Assembly: GCF_018613855.1 (NCBI RefSeq)
Contig: NZ_JAGGPK010000030.1
Coordinates: 1-64,000 of the forward strand
Direction: 5' to 3'
Source of the DNA: Arthrobacter sp. ISL-30
Lineage (GTDB): Bacteria > Actinomycetota > Actinomycetes > Actinomycetales > Micrococcaceae
Length of the DNA: 64,000 nt
The notes under the pieces were generated by a model. The model was not told where the DNA came from and searched no databases. It was given only the letters and a program-made list of their open reading frames with translations. The position numbers and the translations under genes are program-made. Positions 56,956 to 64,000 of this stretch are shown here, one piece after another (the first letter of the stretch is position 1; each line of letters starts with the position of its first letter).

Positions 56956-59483
56956 GATTCGGCCTTTTTGCCTGCCCGCTTTCCCTTGCCTGGCCCCTTG
57001 GACTTCGTTTGGCCGGGGGCTTTCGGGCCGGCTGGCGGGATGTCCGTGCTGGCGGTATCAGCAGGCGCCCCCTCAGCAGGCGCGACGTCGGCAGCCGCCC
57101 CCTCGGCCGGCGCCACCCCAGCAGGCGCGACGTCGGCAGCCGCCGCCGTATCGGCGGTATCAGCAGGCGCCGCCTCGGCAGGCGCCACCTCAGCAGGCGT
57201 CCCCGTAACGTCGAAGCCGATCTCGCTGTAAGGCGTCGTCGATGTTGTCGGAGCCGGCTGCTTGGTGGTTTTCGGTTCCGGAATTGCCGGTGCCGTCAAA
57301 GTGGCGGTCTCGGGCGTTGCGGTTTGCGATAGTGCCGCGAGGGAGGCTGCCACGGAGTGGTCCGGCTCCGGCTCGGGAGTGCTGTGCGCCCTCATGACCA
57401 CCAGGGATTTGGCCGCCACGTGAAGGACGCCGCCGGCCTTGACCGGTTCCGTGTCGGCGTTTTCACCGGCGGTGTCGATGATGATGTCCCAGGCAGGAGC
57501 GTATTCGTCGGATGGCAGCGTGAAGTCCACCTCGTCGTCGTGCGCGTTGAAGTAGAGCAGGAAGTTCACGTCGGTAATGCGGCGACCACGATCGTCCCTT
57601 GCCCGAATGCCATCGCCGTTCAGGAAAACGCCAACCGAGCGACCGAAAGCGCTGTCCCAGTCCTCTGGTTGCATGTTGGTGGCGTCGGCGTCCAGCCACA
57701 CGATGTCAGGAAGCCGTTCGCCCGCGCCTCGGCGAACAGGCCTGCCATCAAAGAAGCGGCTGCGGCGGAAAGTCGGGTGCTTCGTTCTCAACGCGTTGAC
57801 GGCCGCCGTGAACTCAATCAGGGGCTGGTCCACGCTGTCCCAGTTAATCCAGGTCAACTCGGAGTCCTGGCAGTACCCGTTGTTGTTGCCCTGCTGGGTG
57901 CGGCCAAGCTCATCACCGTGCAGGATCATGGGCACGCCCTGGGACAGCAGGAGGGACGCGATAAAGTTGCGCTGCTGCCGGGCTCGAAGGGCCAGGACCT
58001 TGGCGTCCTCCGTGGGGCCCTCAGCTCCACAGTTCCAGGAGCGGTTGTATGATTCACCGTCCCTGTTGCCCTCGCCATTGGCCTCGTTGTGCTTCTGGTT
58101 GTAGGAGACCAGGTCCGCCAGGGTGAATCCGTCATGAGCTGTGACGAAGTTGATGGAGGCCACCGGGCGCCTGCCGGAGTGTTCGTACAAGTCCGCCGAA
58201 CCGGTGATACGCGAGGCGAATTCCCCCAGGGTTGCGGGTTCGCCTCGCCAGAAATCCCGGACAGTGTCGCGGTATTTGCCGTTCCATTCCGTCCACTGGG
58301 GCGGGAAGTTGCCCACCTGGTAGCCCCCGGGTCCAACGTCCCACGGCTCCGCGATGAGCTTGACCTGCGACACCACCGGATCCTGCTGGATAAGTTCGAA
58401 GAACGACGACAGCTTGTCGACGTCGTAGAACTCACGGGCCAACGTGGAGGCGAGGTCGAAGCGGAAGCCGTCCACGTGCATTTCGGTCACCCAATAGCGC
58501 AGCGAGTCCATCAGCAGCTGCAGCGAATGCGGGTGACGGACGTTCAGGGAGTTTCCGGTGCCCGTGTAGTCCATGTAGTGCTTGAGGTCGCCCTCAACCA
58601 GCCGGTAATAGGCGGAGTTATCGATGCCCTTGAAGGAAAGGGTGGGGCCAAGGTGGTTGCCTTCAGCCGTGTGGTTGTAAACCACATCCAGGATGACTTC
58701 GATCCCGGCGTTGTGCAGTGCCCGCACCATTGCCTTGAAGTCCTGGACCTGCTGGCCCGTGTCCCCCTTGGAGCTGTAGCTATTGTGCGGCGCGAAGAAG
58801 CCAATGGTGTTGTAGCCCCAGTAGTTGTTCAGGCCCCTGTCCTGCAGGATGCCGTCGTTGGTGAACTGGTGGACAGGCATGAGCTCGATCGCCGTTACGC
58901 CGAGCTTCTGCAGGTGCGCGATCACCGCGGGGTGGGCGACGCCGGCGTAGGTGCCTTGCTGCTCTTCCGGAACCTCGGGATGCAGCTTGGTGAGGCCCTT
59001 GACGTGGGCTTCGTAGATGACCGACTTGTGGTACGGAATCCGCAGCAGCTGGTCACCGGCCCAGTCGAAGAAGGGGTTGATGACCACGCCGAGCATCATG
59101 TGGGGCGCCGAGTCGGCGTCGTTCCGGGAGTCGGGGTCACCCATGTTGTAGGAGAACAGGGCCGGATCCCAGTCAATCTGCCCCTGGATGGCCTTCGCGT
59201 AAGGGTCCAGGAGCAGCTTGTTGGGGTTGAACCGATTCCCCGATGGGGGGTCGTAGGGTCCATGTACCCGGTAGCCGTATTTCTGGCCCGGCTGAACCTG
59301 CGGCAAGTAGCAGTGCCACACATAACCGTCCACTTCGTGGAGCTGTACGCGCGTCTCCACGCCGTCGTCGTCGAAGAGGCACAGCTCAACCTTCTCGGCC
59401 TTCTCGCTGAAGATCGCGAAGTTCGTTCCTGTCCCGTCAAAGGTTGCCCCGAGCGGATACGCCGATCCTGGCCAGACGTCCAT
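56952..59483 (-). CDS. treX: Glycogen debranching enzyme with repetitive tail
   Basis: TreX/GlgX hydrolyses alpha-1,6 branches of glycogen and delivers linear chains to TreY. The first 690 residues are a standard GH13_11 enzyme: CBM48-like start ([20 protein letters not shown]), nucleophile Asp in [15 protein letters not shown], Glu in [14 protein letters not shown], and Asp in [14 protein letters not shown]. Beyond about 740 follows an Ala/Pro-rich tail of repeating [15 protein letters not shown] units that ends in a strongly basic stretch ([17 protein letters not shown]). The tail makes it 843 residues, about 130 longer than usual. It is the first gene of the trehalose operon. Confidence 0.93.
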   Translation of the reverse strand: MDVWPGSAYPLGATFDGTGTNFAIFSEKAEKVELCLFDDDGVETRVQLHEVDGYVWHCYLPQVQPGQKYGYRVHGPYDPPSGNRFNPNKLLLDPYAKAIQGQIDWDPALFSYNMGDPDSRNDADSAPHMMLGVVINPFFDWAGDQLLRIPYHKSVIYEAHVKGLTKLHPEVPEEQQGTYAGVAHPAVIAHLQKLGVTAIELMPVHQFTNDGILQDRGLNNYWGYNTIGFFAPHNSYSSKGDTGQQVQDFKAMVRALHNAGIEVILDVVYNHTAEGNHLGPTLSFKGIDNSAYYRLVEGDLKHYMDYTGTGNSLNVRHPHSLQLLMDSLRYWVTEMHVDGFRFDLASTLAREFYDVDKLSSFFELIQQDPVVSQVKLIAEPWDVGPGGYQVGNFPPQWTEWNGKYRDTVRDFWRGEPATLGEFASRITGSADLYEHSGRRPVASINFVTAHDGFTLADLVSYNQKHNEANGEGNRDGESYNRSWNCGAEGPTEDAKVLALRARQQRNFIASLLLSQGVPMILHGDELGRTQQGNNNGYCQDSELTWINWDSVDQPLIEFTAAVNALRTKHPTFRRSRFFDGRPVRRGAGERLPDIVWLDADATNMQPEDWDSAFGRSVGVFLNGDGIRARDDRGRRITDVNFLLYFNAHDDEVDFTLPSDEYAPAWDIIIDTAGENADTEPVKAGGVLHVAAKSLVVMRAHSTPEPEPDHSVAASLAALSQTATPETATLTAPAIPEPKTTKQPAPTTSTTPYSEIGFDVTGTPAEVAPAEAAPADTADTAAAADVAPAGVAPAEGAAADVAPAEGAPADTASTDIPPAGPKAPGQTKSKGPGKGKRAGKKAES

Positions 59484-59561
59484 ATGTTCTCCTGTTTCGA
59501 GCGACGGAAAGCTTGCTGCAAGCCTACCGATAGGCCACGACAGTTCGTGGCCATCACCACA

Positions 59562-61133
59562 TTAGCCCGGGTTACCGGAATTCGAAGTGTGCTTACTATG
59601 GAGGTTGCGCAATATCGGCGGCACTTCCTGGGCAATTGCGCCTGCCGTTACCGGCCCTCCTTGTGATGCGGAAGCACCCGCCAATCCATGCAAGCTGGCG
59701 GCCATCGCGCCCACGGCGGCCCACCTGTCCTTCACTGCGATATCACGGGCCGCGAAGGGACCGTCGTCCCCGCCGAGCCCCTCGGCCAGTTGCGCCAAGA
59801 GCGAACCGAGAATCCCGCCAAGACTGTCCCCGCTACCCGCCGTCGCCATCCATGAGGTGCCTTCGGATTGGCTGAAGACCATGCCGGACGGCGATGCAAC
59901 AATCGTGGTGGCGCCCTTCAGCAGGACTGTGGCCCCGGTACTTTCGGCGGCCAGCCGAACGAAGTGCAGCGGCCGAGCCTCGACGTCGTCCCGGGTCACT
60001 TCGGTTCCCCGGCGCGCAAGCAGGGCGGCCAGCTCTCCGGCATGCGGGGTCAGGATCCAGTTGGGCGGGCACTCTTCGGGCAGCAGCTCCAGCCCTCCGG
60101 CATCGACGACGGCGGGAAGCCCGGCCTCGCGGGCGGCGGTGAGCGCGTTTTGCCCACGCTGTATCTGTTCATTACCCAGGACGCCGGAACCGACAAGCCA
60201 AGCCTGGACGCGGCCGGATTCGGGAGGCTCATGCGGTTCCCAGATCGCTTCGGGAGAGTGCTGAAGGACCTGCCTTGCCACGGTGTCCGGGCCGAGGTAG
60301 CGGACCATGCCAGCCCCTGACAGCACCGCGGCGTGCACGCTGAGCATGGCAGCACCGGGATAGCGTTCGGAACCGGCCACCACTCCCAGGACTCCCCGGC
60401 TGTACTTATGCGCGCGCCGTCCCGGCGCCGGCAGGAGTTCGGGAAAGTCCGCCTCGTCCAGGCGCAGCAGCACCGGCCTCGGAAGGAACTCTTCAATCCC
60501 GATTGGCACAAGCTCCAGCCGTCCGGCATGCCCTTCGCCAGGATCTGCCAGGAGGCCAGCCTTTGCCGCGCCGAAGGTCACGGTGACGTGGGCATCGAGG
60601 ACGGGCCAATGCGCCTCTCCGGTATCGGCGTCGACACCACTCGGAAGGTCGCAGGCGATAACGAGTCCGGGGGCCAGTTCCTGCAGGCACGCCAGCAGTT
60701 CCGCGGCATCCCCGCGTACTCCCCCTGAGGCTCCGGTGCCAAGGATCGCGTCGATGATGACGTCGTCCGCCGCGGCCAGAACAGCGAGGTCTTCCGCTGA
60801 CGATCGGGTCACGGGGTGGACACGTCCGCCGGCTGCCTTGAAGGCGGCCAGCCCAGGTCCGTGTACGCCATCTGAGGTGAGTATCGCCGTCGTACGCATT
60901 CCCCGACGGGCCAGCAGGGCTCCGGCGAAGAGTCCGTCGCCGCCGTTGTTCCCCTTGCCCACCAGAACGGTGGCGCTGGCCCCGTAGAGGCGCTTTCCGC
61001 GGCGCCTGAGTTCGCGCACGGCGGCCTGCGAGAGCCCGTACGCCGCCCGCTGCATAAGGACAGCGCCCTCACCGGAGTCGAGCAGCGGCTTTTCCGCTGC
61101 CCGTATCTGCTGTCCGGTGAAGGCGCTGATCAT
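59562..61133 (-). CDS. nnr: Bifunctional NAD(P)HX epimerase/dehydratase
   Basis: This 523-residue protein repairs hydrated NADH and NADPH. The N-terminal YjeF_N epimerase domain covers about 1-215 (VLVGKGNNGGDGLFAGALLARRG). The C-terminal ribokinase-like dehydratase domain (about 225-515) has HKYSRGVLGVVAGSERYPGAA, LTPHAGELAALLARRG and the catalytic region ATAGSGDSLGGILGSLLAQL. It is followed after 22 bp of reversed order by acpS upstream and sits in the common acpS-nnr arrangement. Confidence 0.95.
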   Translation of the reverse strand: MISAFTGQQIRAAEKPLLDSGEGAVLMQRAAYGLSQAAVRELRRRGKRLYGASATVLVGKGNNGGDGLFAGALLARRGMRTTAILTSDGVHGPGLAAFKAAGGRVHPVTRSSAEDLAVLAAADDVIIDAILGTGASGGVRGDAAELLACLQELAPGLVIACDLPSGVDADTGEAHWPVLDAHVTVTFGAAKAGLLADPGEGHAGRLELVPIGIEEFLPRPVLLRLDEADFPELLPAPGRRAHKYSRGVLGVVAGSERYPGAAMLSVHAAVLSGAGMVRYLGPDTVARQVLQHSPEAIWEPHEPPESGRVQAWLVGSGVLGNEQIQRGQNALTAAREAGLPAVVDAGGLELLPEECPPNWILTPHAGELAALLARRGTEVTRDDVEARPLHFVRLAAESTGATVLLKGATTIVASPSGMVFSQSEGTSWMATAGSGDSLGGILGSLLAQLAEGLGGDDGPFAARDIAVKDRWAAVGAMAASLHGLAGASASQGGPVTAGAIAQEVPPILRNLHSKHTSNSGNPG

Positions 61134-61155
61134 GTCCGGGTGCCCTTGGCTTCCG

Positions 61156-61503
61156 CTACCCCTCGGCCAGCACGGTCGCGGTGGCGATGCCGCCGTCGTG
61201 GCTCATGGAGAGGTGCCAGCGCTTGACTCCCTTTGCGTCGGCAACAGCGAGGACGGTGCCCGTGACCTGGATGGTGGGCCCGTTCTGGTCCAGTCCGATC
61301 CAGCAGTCCTGCCAGTTCATGCCGGCCGGAGCACCGAGGACTTTCGCTACCGCCTCCTTGGCCGCGAAACGGGCAGCGAGCGAGCGGGTGTTGAGCCCAC
61401 GTTCAGCCGGCACGAACAAACGGTCCCGGAGACCGGGAGTTCTTTCCAGTTGCCGTCCGAACCGCTCAATATCAACTACGTCTACGCCTATGCCTACAAT
61501 CAT
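61156..61503 (-). CDS. acpS: Holo-[acyl-carrier-protein] synthase
   Basis: AcpS attaches 4'-phosphopantetheine from CoA to acyl carrier protein. The 115-residue protein starts [19 protein letters not shown], with the Mg-binding Asp, and has the second motif [16 protein letters not shown] with its Glu; [18 protein letters not shown] closes the fold. It lies between glmS (four bases between them) and nnr on the same strand, a common actinobacterial order. Confidence 0.97.
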   Translation of the reverse strand: MIVGIGVDVVDIERFGRQLERTPGLRDRLFVPAERGLNTRSLAARFAAKEAVAKVLGAPAGMNWQDCWIGLDQNGPTIQVTGTVLAVADAKGVKRWHLSMSHDGGIATATVLAEG

Positions 61504-61507
61504 GCGG

Positions 61508-63400
61508 CTATTCTACGGTCACGCTCTTGGCCAGGTTTCGCGGCTGGTCCACGTCGTAGCCCTTGGCGGCGGCAAGTTCGCAGGCGAAGATCTGCAGCGG
61601 AACGGTGGTCAGGAGCGGCATGAGTAGCGGAGGTGTTTCCGGGACGTAGAAGACGTGTTCGGCGTAGTTGCGGACTGCTTCGTCGCCTTCTTCTGCGATG
61701 ACCATGGTCCGCGCACCGCGGGCGCGGATCTCCTGGATGTTGCTGACCACCTTGGAGTGCAGCGACTCACGGCCGCGCGGGGACGGTACGACGACGAACA
61801 CCGGCTGGCCTTCATCGATCAGCGCGATCGGCCCGTGCTTGAGCTCACCCGCTGCGAAGCCTTCGGCATGGAGGTAGGCGATTTCCTTGAGCTTCAGCGC
61901 ACCCTCAAGGGCCACCGGGAAGCCGACGTGACGGCCCAGGAAGAGCACGGACTTCTCGTCCTTCATGCTCCGGGCGAGTTCCCGCAGTTCCGTCGCGGAA
62001 TCAAGGATCTTCTGGATCTTGGCCGGAATCTTGCCAAGGTCCGCCAGTACGTCCTTGATCTGTCCCGAGAAGATGTTGCCGCGCAACTGGGCCAGGTACA
62101 GGCCCAGCAGGTAGGCCGCGGTGATTTGGGCCAGGAAAGCCTTGGTAGAGGCCACGGCGATTTCCGGGCCCGCGTGCGTGTACAGCACCGCGTCGGATTC
62201 ACGCGGAATAGTGGAGCCGTTGGTGTTGCAGATGGACACCGTGATAGCACCCTGCTCCCGGGCGTACCGGACGGCCATGAGCGTGTCCATGGTCTCGCCC
62301 GACTGGCTGATTGACACCACCAGGGTGTTCGAGTCCACGATCGGATCCCGGTAGCGGAACTCGTGCGCCAGCTCCACCTCGGTGGGGATCCGGCACCAGT
62401 TCTCAATGGCGTACTTGGCCACCAGGCCGGCATAAGCTGCGGTACCGCAGGCCAGGACGATAATCTTGTCGACCTTCTTCAACAGCTGCGGATCGATGCG
62501 CAGCTCATCCAGGGTCAGCCGGCCGTTCAGGTCCGAGCGTCCTAGCAGGGTCTGGGCGACGGCGTCGGGCTGGTCGTGGATTTCCTTCTCCATGAAGGAC
62601 GAGAAGCCGCCCTTCTCCGCCGACGCCGGATCCCAGTCCACCGTGTATTCCTTGCCCACCGCGGGAGCGCCGAAGAAGTCGGTGATCTCCACAGAGCCGG
62701 CCGTGATGGTCACGATCTGGTCCTGACCCAGTTCAATGGCCTTGCGGGTGTAGTCGATGAACCCGGAAACGTCCGAGCCCAGGAAGTTCTCGCCTTCGCC
62801 CAGGCCCACCACCAGCGGAGAGTTCCGGCGCGCGGCCACGACGACGTCGGGCTGGTCGGCGTGGACGGCCAGGAGTGTGAAAGCTCCCTGAAGGCGCTGG
62901 CAGGCCAGCTGCATCGCTTTGGCGAGTCCGCCGTCGGCCGTGTTGCCCTTGAGCTGGTTTCGGAAAATGTCCCCCAGGAGGGCCGCGGCCACCTCGGTGT
63001 CCGTCTCCGAGGCGAAAACGACGCCCTTGGCGAGCAGCTGCTGCTTCAGCTCAGCGAAGTTTTCAATGATCCCGTTGTGGATAACGGCCAGCCGCCCGTC
63101 GTCGGCAAGGTGCGGGTGGGCGTTGCGATCCGTCGGCCCACCATGCGTGGCCCACCGGGTGTGACCGATACCGGTCAGGGAATCAGGCAGCGGACTGCCC
63201 TCAAGTTCATCCAGCAGGTTACTCAGCTTCCCGGACTTCTTACGCGAAGAAATCCTCCCGTCTGCCACCACCGCGACACCTGCAGAGTCATAGCCACGGT
63301 ACTCAAGCCGGCGCAATCCTTCGAGGACGACATCCAGGGCGTTATGGCCGGCATTTACCCGGCCAGAAGAATTACCAACGTAACCAACGATTCCACACAT
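61508..63400 (-). CDS. glmS: Glutamine-fructose-6-phosphate aminotransferase
   Basis: GlmS makes glucosamine-6-phosphate, the first step to UDP-GlcNAc for peptidoglycan and mycothiol. From the ATG at 63400 the protein has 630 residues and begins MCGIVGYVG, giving the essential N-terminal Cys after Met removal; a longer frame would block this. The glutaminase domain includes [16 protein letters not shown] and [17 protein letters not shown]. Two SIS domains follow ([38 protein letters not shown]). It ends in the conserved [13 protein letters not shown]. There is no glmS ribozyme before it. Confidence 0.97.
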   Translation of the reverse strand: MCGIVGYVGNSSGRVNAGHNALDVVLEGLRRLEYRGYDSAGVAVVADGRISSRKKSGKLSNLLDELEGSPLPDSLTGIGHTRWATHGGPTDRNAHPHLADDGRLAVIHNGIIENFAELKQQLLAKGVVFASETDTEVAAALLGDIFRNQLKGNTADGGLAKAMQLACQRLQGAFTLLAVHADQPDVVVAARRNSPLVVGLGEGENFLGSDVSGFIDYTRKAIELGQDQIVTITAGSVEITDFFGAPAVGKEYTVDWDPASAEKGGFSSFMEKEIHDQPDAVAQTLLGRSDLNGRLTLDELRIDPQLLKKVDKIIVLACGTAAYAGLVAKYAIENWCRIPTEVELAHEFRYRDPIVDSNTLVVSISQSGETMDTLMAVRYAREQGAITVSICNTNGSTIPRESDAVLYTHAGPEIAVASTKAFLAQITAAYLLGLYLAQLRGNIFSGQIKDVLADLGKIPAKIQKILDSATELRELARSMKDEKSVLFLGRHVGFPVALEGALKLKEIAYLHAEGFAAGELKHGPIALIDEGQPVFVVVPSPRGRESLHSKVVSNIQEIRARGARTMVIAEEGDEAVRNYAEHVFYVPETPPLLMPLLTTVPLQIFACELAAAKGYDVDQPRNLAKSVTVE

Positions 63401-63610
63401 GGGGTCAAGCCTATCCCGAGCGACAACGGAGTACCTCACCGGACAGTCCGAGCGGGCCCGTGTGAACCGGTCCAACCCACATGCAGTCCGTCGCATCAGA
63501 CACACTTCTCCGTCATGCCTTGAGCAGAAATTGGGGGGATTGTCCAAATTCTTGAGTGTTCATTTCCGGTTCCCCGAACCGTTCCTTGAGTTTTCAGCTG
63601 CACAGTGACT

Positions 63611-63637
63611 GTATTCAGCCCGCTGGGGGCTGAATAC
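63611..63637. repeat. Perfect 11-bp inverted repeat between glmS and the next gene
   Basis: GTATTCAGCCC (63611-63621) and GGGCTGAATAC (63627-63637) enclose GCTGG and are followed by six A residues on the plus strand. It lies 18 bp before a start codon on the plus strand. Without a T-run in either direction of reading it is not a typical terminator. Confidence 0.8.
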
Positions 63638-63655
63638 AAAAAAGGGCATTTCTGC

Positions 63656-64000
63656 ATGGATAACCTACCGAGCTTTGTCCTGTCCGTCCTGGGTCCTGCC
63701 CTGTTCGCGGGCGTAACCTTTATCGGCGTCCGCATGGCCTCCTATTGGTGGAGCTTTGCTTTCCATTGGGGCCGTTACCGGCGTTCGGAACCGATTTCCA
63801 CCCTGCAACTCACAGCCTTGGACGTCCCCTTCACCAAGATCCAGATCACAACGAGTGGTTCCAGCGGCAGTACAGAGGTAATTCTGCGGGGCGTCGGCCA
63901 CATCATGGACCTTGCCAAGGATGCACCTGTTTTCTACGCCAGCTTCCTGTCGGTAGAGGTTGTCACAGAATCGGCGGAACAACGCTGGGTTCTGGAGCGG
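63656..64000 (+). CDS. Membrane-anchored protein of unknown function, 3' end outside window
   Basis: The frame is open from the ATG at 63656 to the last base, 115 codons. The translation begins MDNLPSFVLSVLGPALFAGV, with a single hydrophobic helix at about 6-26, then a positively charged patch (FHWGRYRRSEP) and a soluble part (TLQLTALDVPFTKIQITTSG). The topology suggests a cytoplasmic C-terminal domain. I do not recognise the family. The frame is supported by composition and by the absence of a better gene on the other strand. It is divergent from glmS. Confidence 0.65.
   Translation, partial: MDNLPSFVLSVLGPALFAGVTFIGVRMASYWWSFAFHWGRYRRSEPISTLQLTALDVPFTKIQITTSGSSGSTEVILRGVGHIMDLAKDAPVFYASFLSVEVVTESAEQRWVLER

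Noticed and set aside
63401..63655. glmS ribozyme or other riboswitch before glmS
   Set aside because: No ribozyme core is recognisable, and the only structure, a hairpin at 63611, lies far from the glmS start and nearer the divergent gene.

Overview
The window is chromosomal DNA of a high-GC Gram-positive bacterium, most likely a member of the Micrococcaceae close to Arthrobacter or Pseudarthrobacter. This rests on the actinobacterial gene set (MshA for mycothiol synthesis, the short Ino1, a SepX/GlpR-type septum protein, GuaB3, the TreX-TreY-TreZ trehalose pathway, GroES/GroEL under CIRCE control) and on the consistently high-GC codon use. No comparison with other genomes was possible.

Layout. 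1-1.2 kb: the 3' part of an IS110-family transposase, followed by a nested repeat and tRNA-Ala(CGC). 1.4-6.1 kb: sepX/glpR, a RimJ-type acetyltransferase and galU on the minus strand, then, divergently, 5-formyltetrahydrofolate cyclo-ligase, an FmdB-type zinc ribbon and a SAF-domain membrane protein. 6.2-20.7 kb: a long run of minus-strand genes containing a large degenerate SF1 helicase/nuclease, guaA, a DUF3817 protein, SURF1, an orphan PTS EIIA, glpD, guaB3, an ABC exporter and guaB, so three guanine-nucleotide genes lie close together. 21-29.4 kb: an OafA-type acyltransferase, a SemiSWEET/flavin oxidoreductase/methyltransferase operon, a LuxR-type TPR regulator, and groES-groEL with two CIRCE operators. 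29.4-36.9 kb: small membrane protein, THUMP-like methyltransferase, AroE paralogue, an intact IS1182-family element, a candidate Zur-controlled CobW-like protein with a zinc-free L36 paralogue, and a GH3 lipoprotein.

37-50.2 kb: YbdK-type ligase, the alr-tsaE-tsaB-rimI-tsaD operon (cell wall D-alanine and tRNA t6A), divergent PfkB kinase and GH4 glycosidase, a GNAT protein, mshA, fhs, and a DUF2306/MerR pair. 50.2-59.5 kb: a 32-bp tandem repeat, ino1 (inositol-phosphate supply for MshA and inositol lipids), an aldo/keto reductase and the treX-treY-treZ operon. 59.6-64 kb: nnr, acpS and glmS, then a divergent membrane protein that runs off the window.

Most of the window is housekeeping DNA. 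The parts most worth a second look are: a CIRCE-like operator in front of the FmdB-type gene; a 1356-residue helicase/nuclease in which both ATPase signature motifs are altered; two related extragenic palindromes with matching changes in their arms, one of them split at its apex by the IS1182 element; an exact 32-bp-period repeat array between convergent genes; and a Zur-like palindrome inside an apparently leaderless promoter. There is no gene-free stretch longer than 300 bases.
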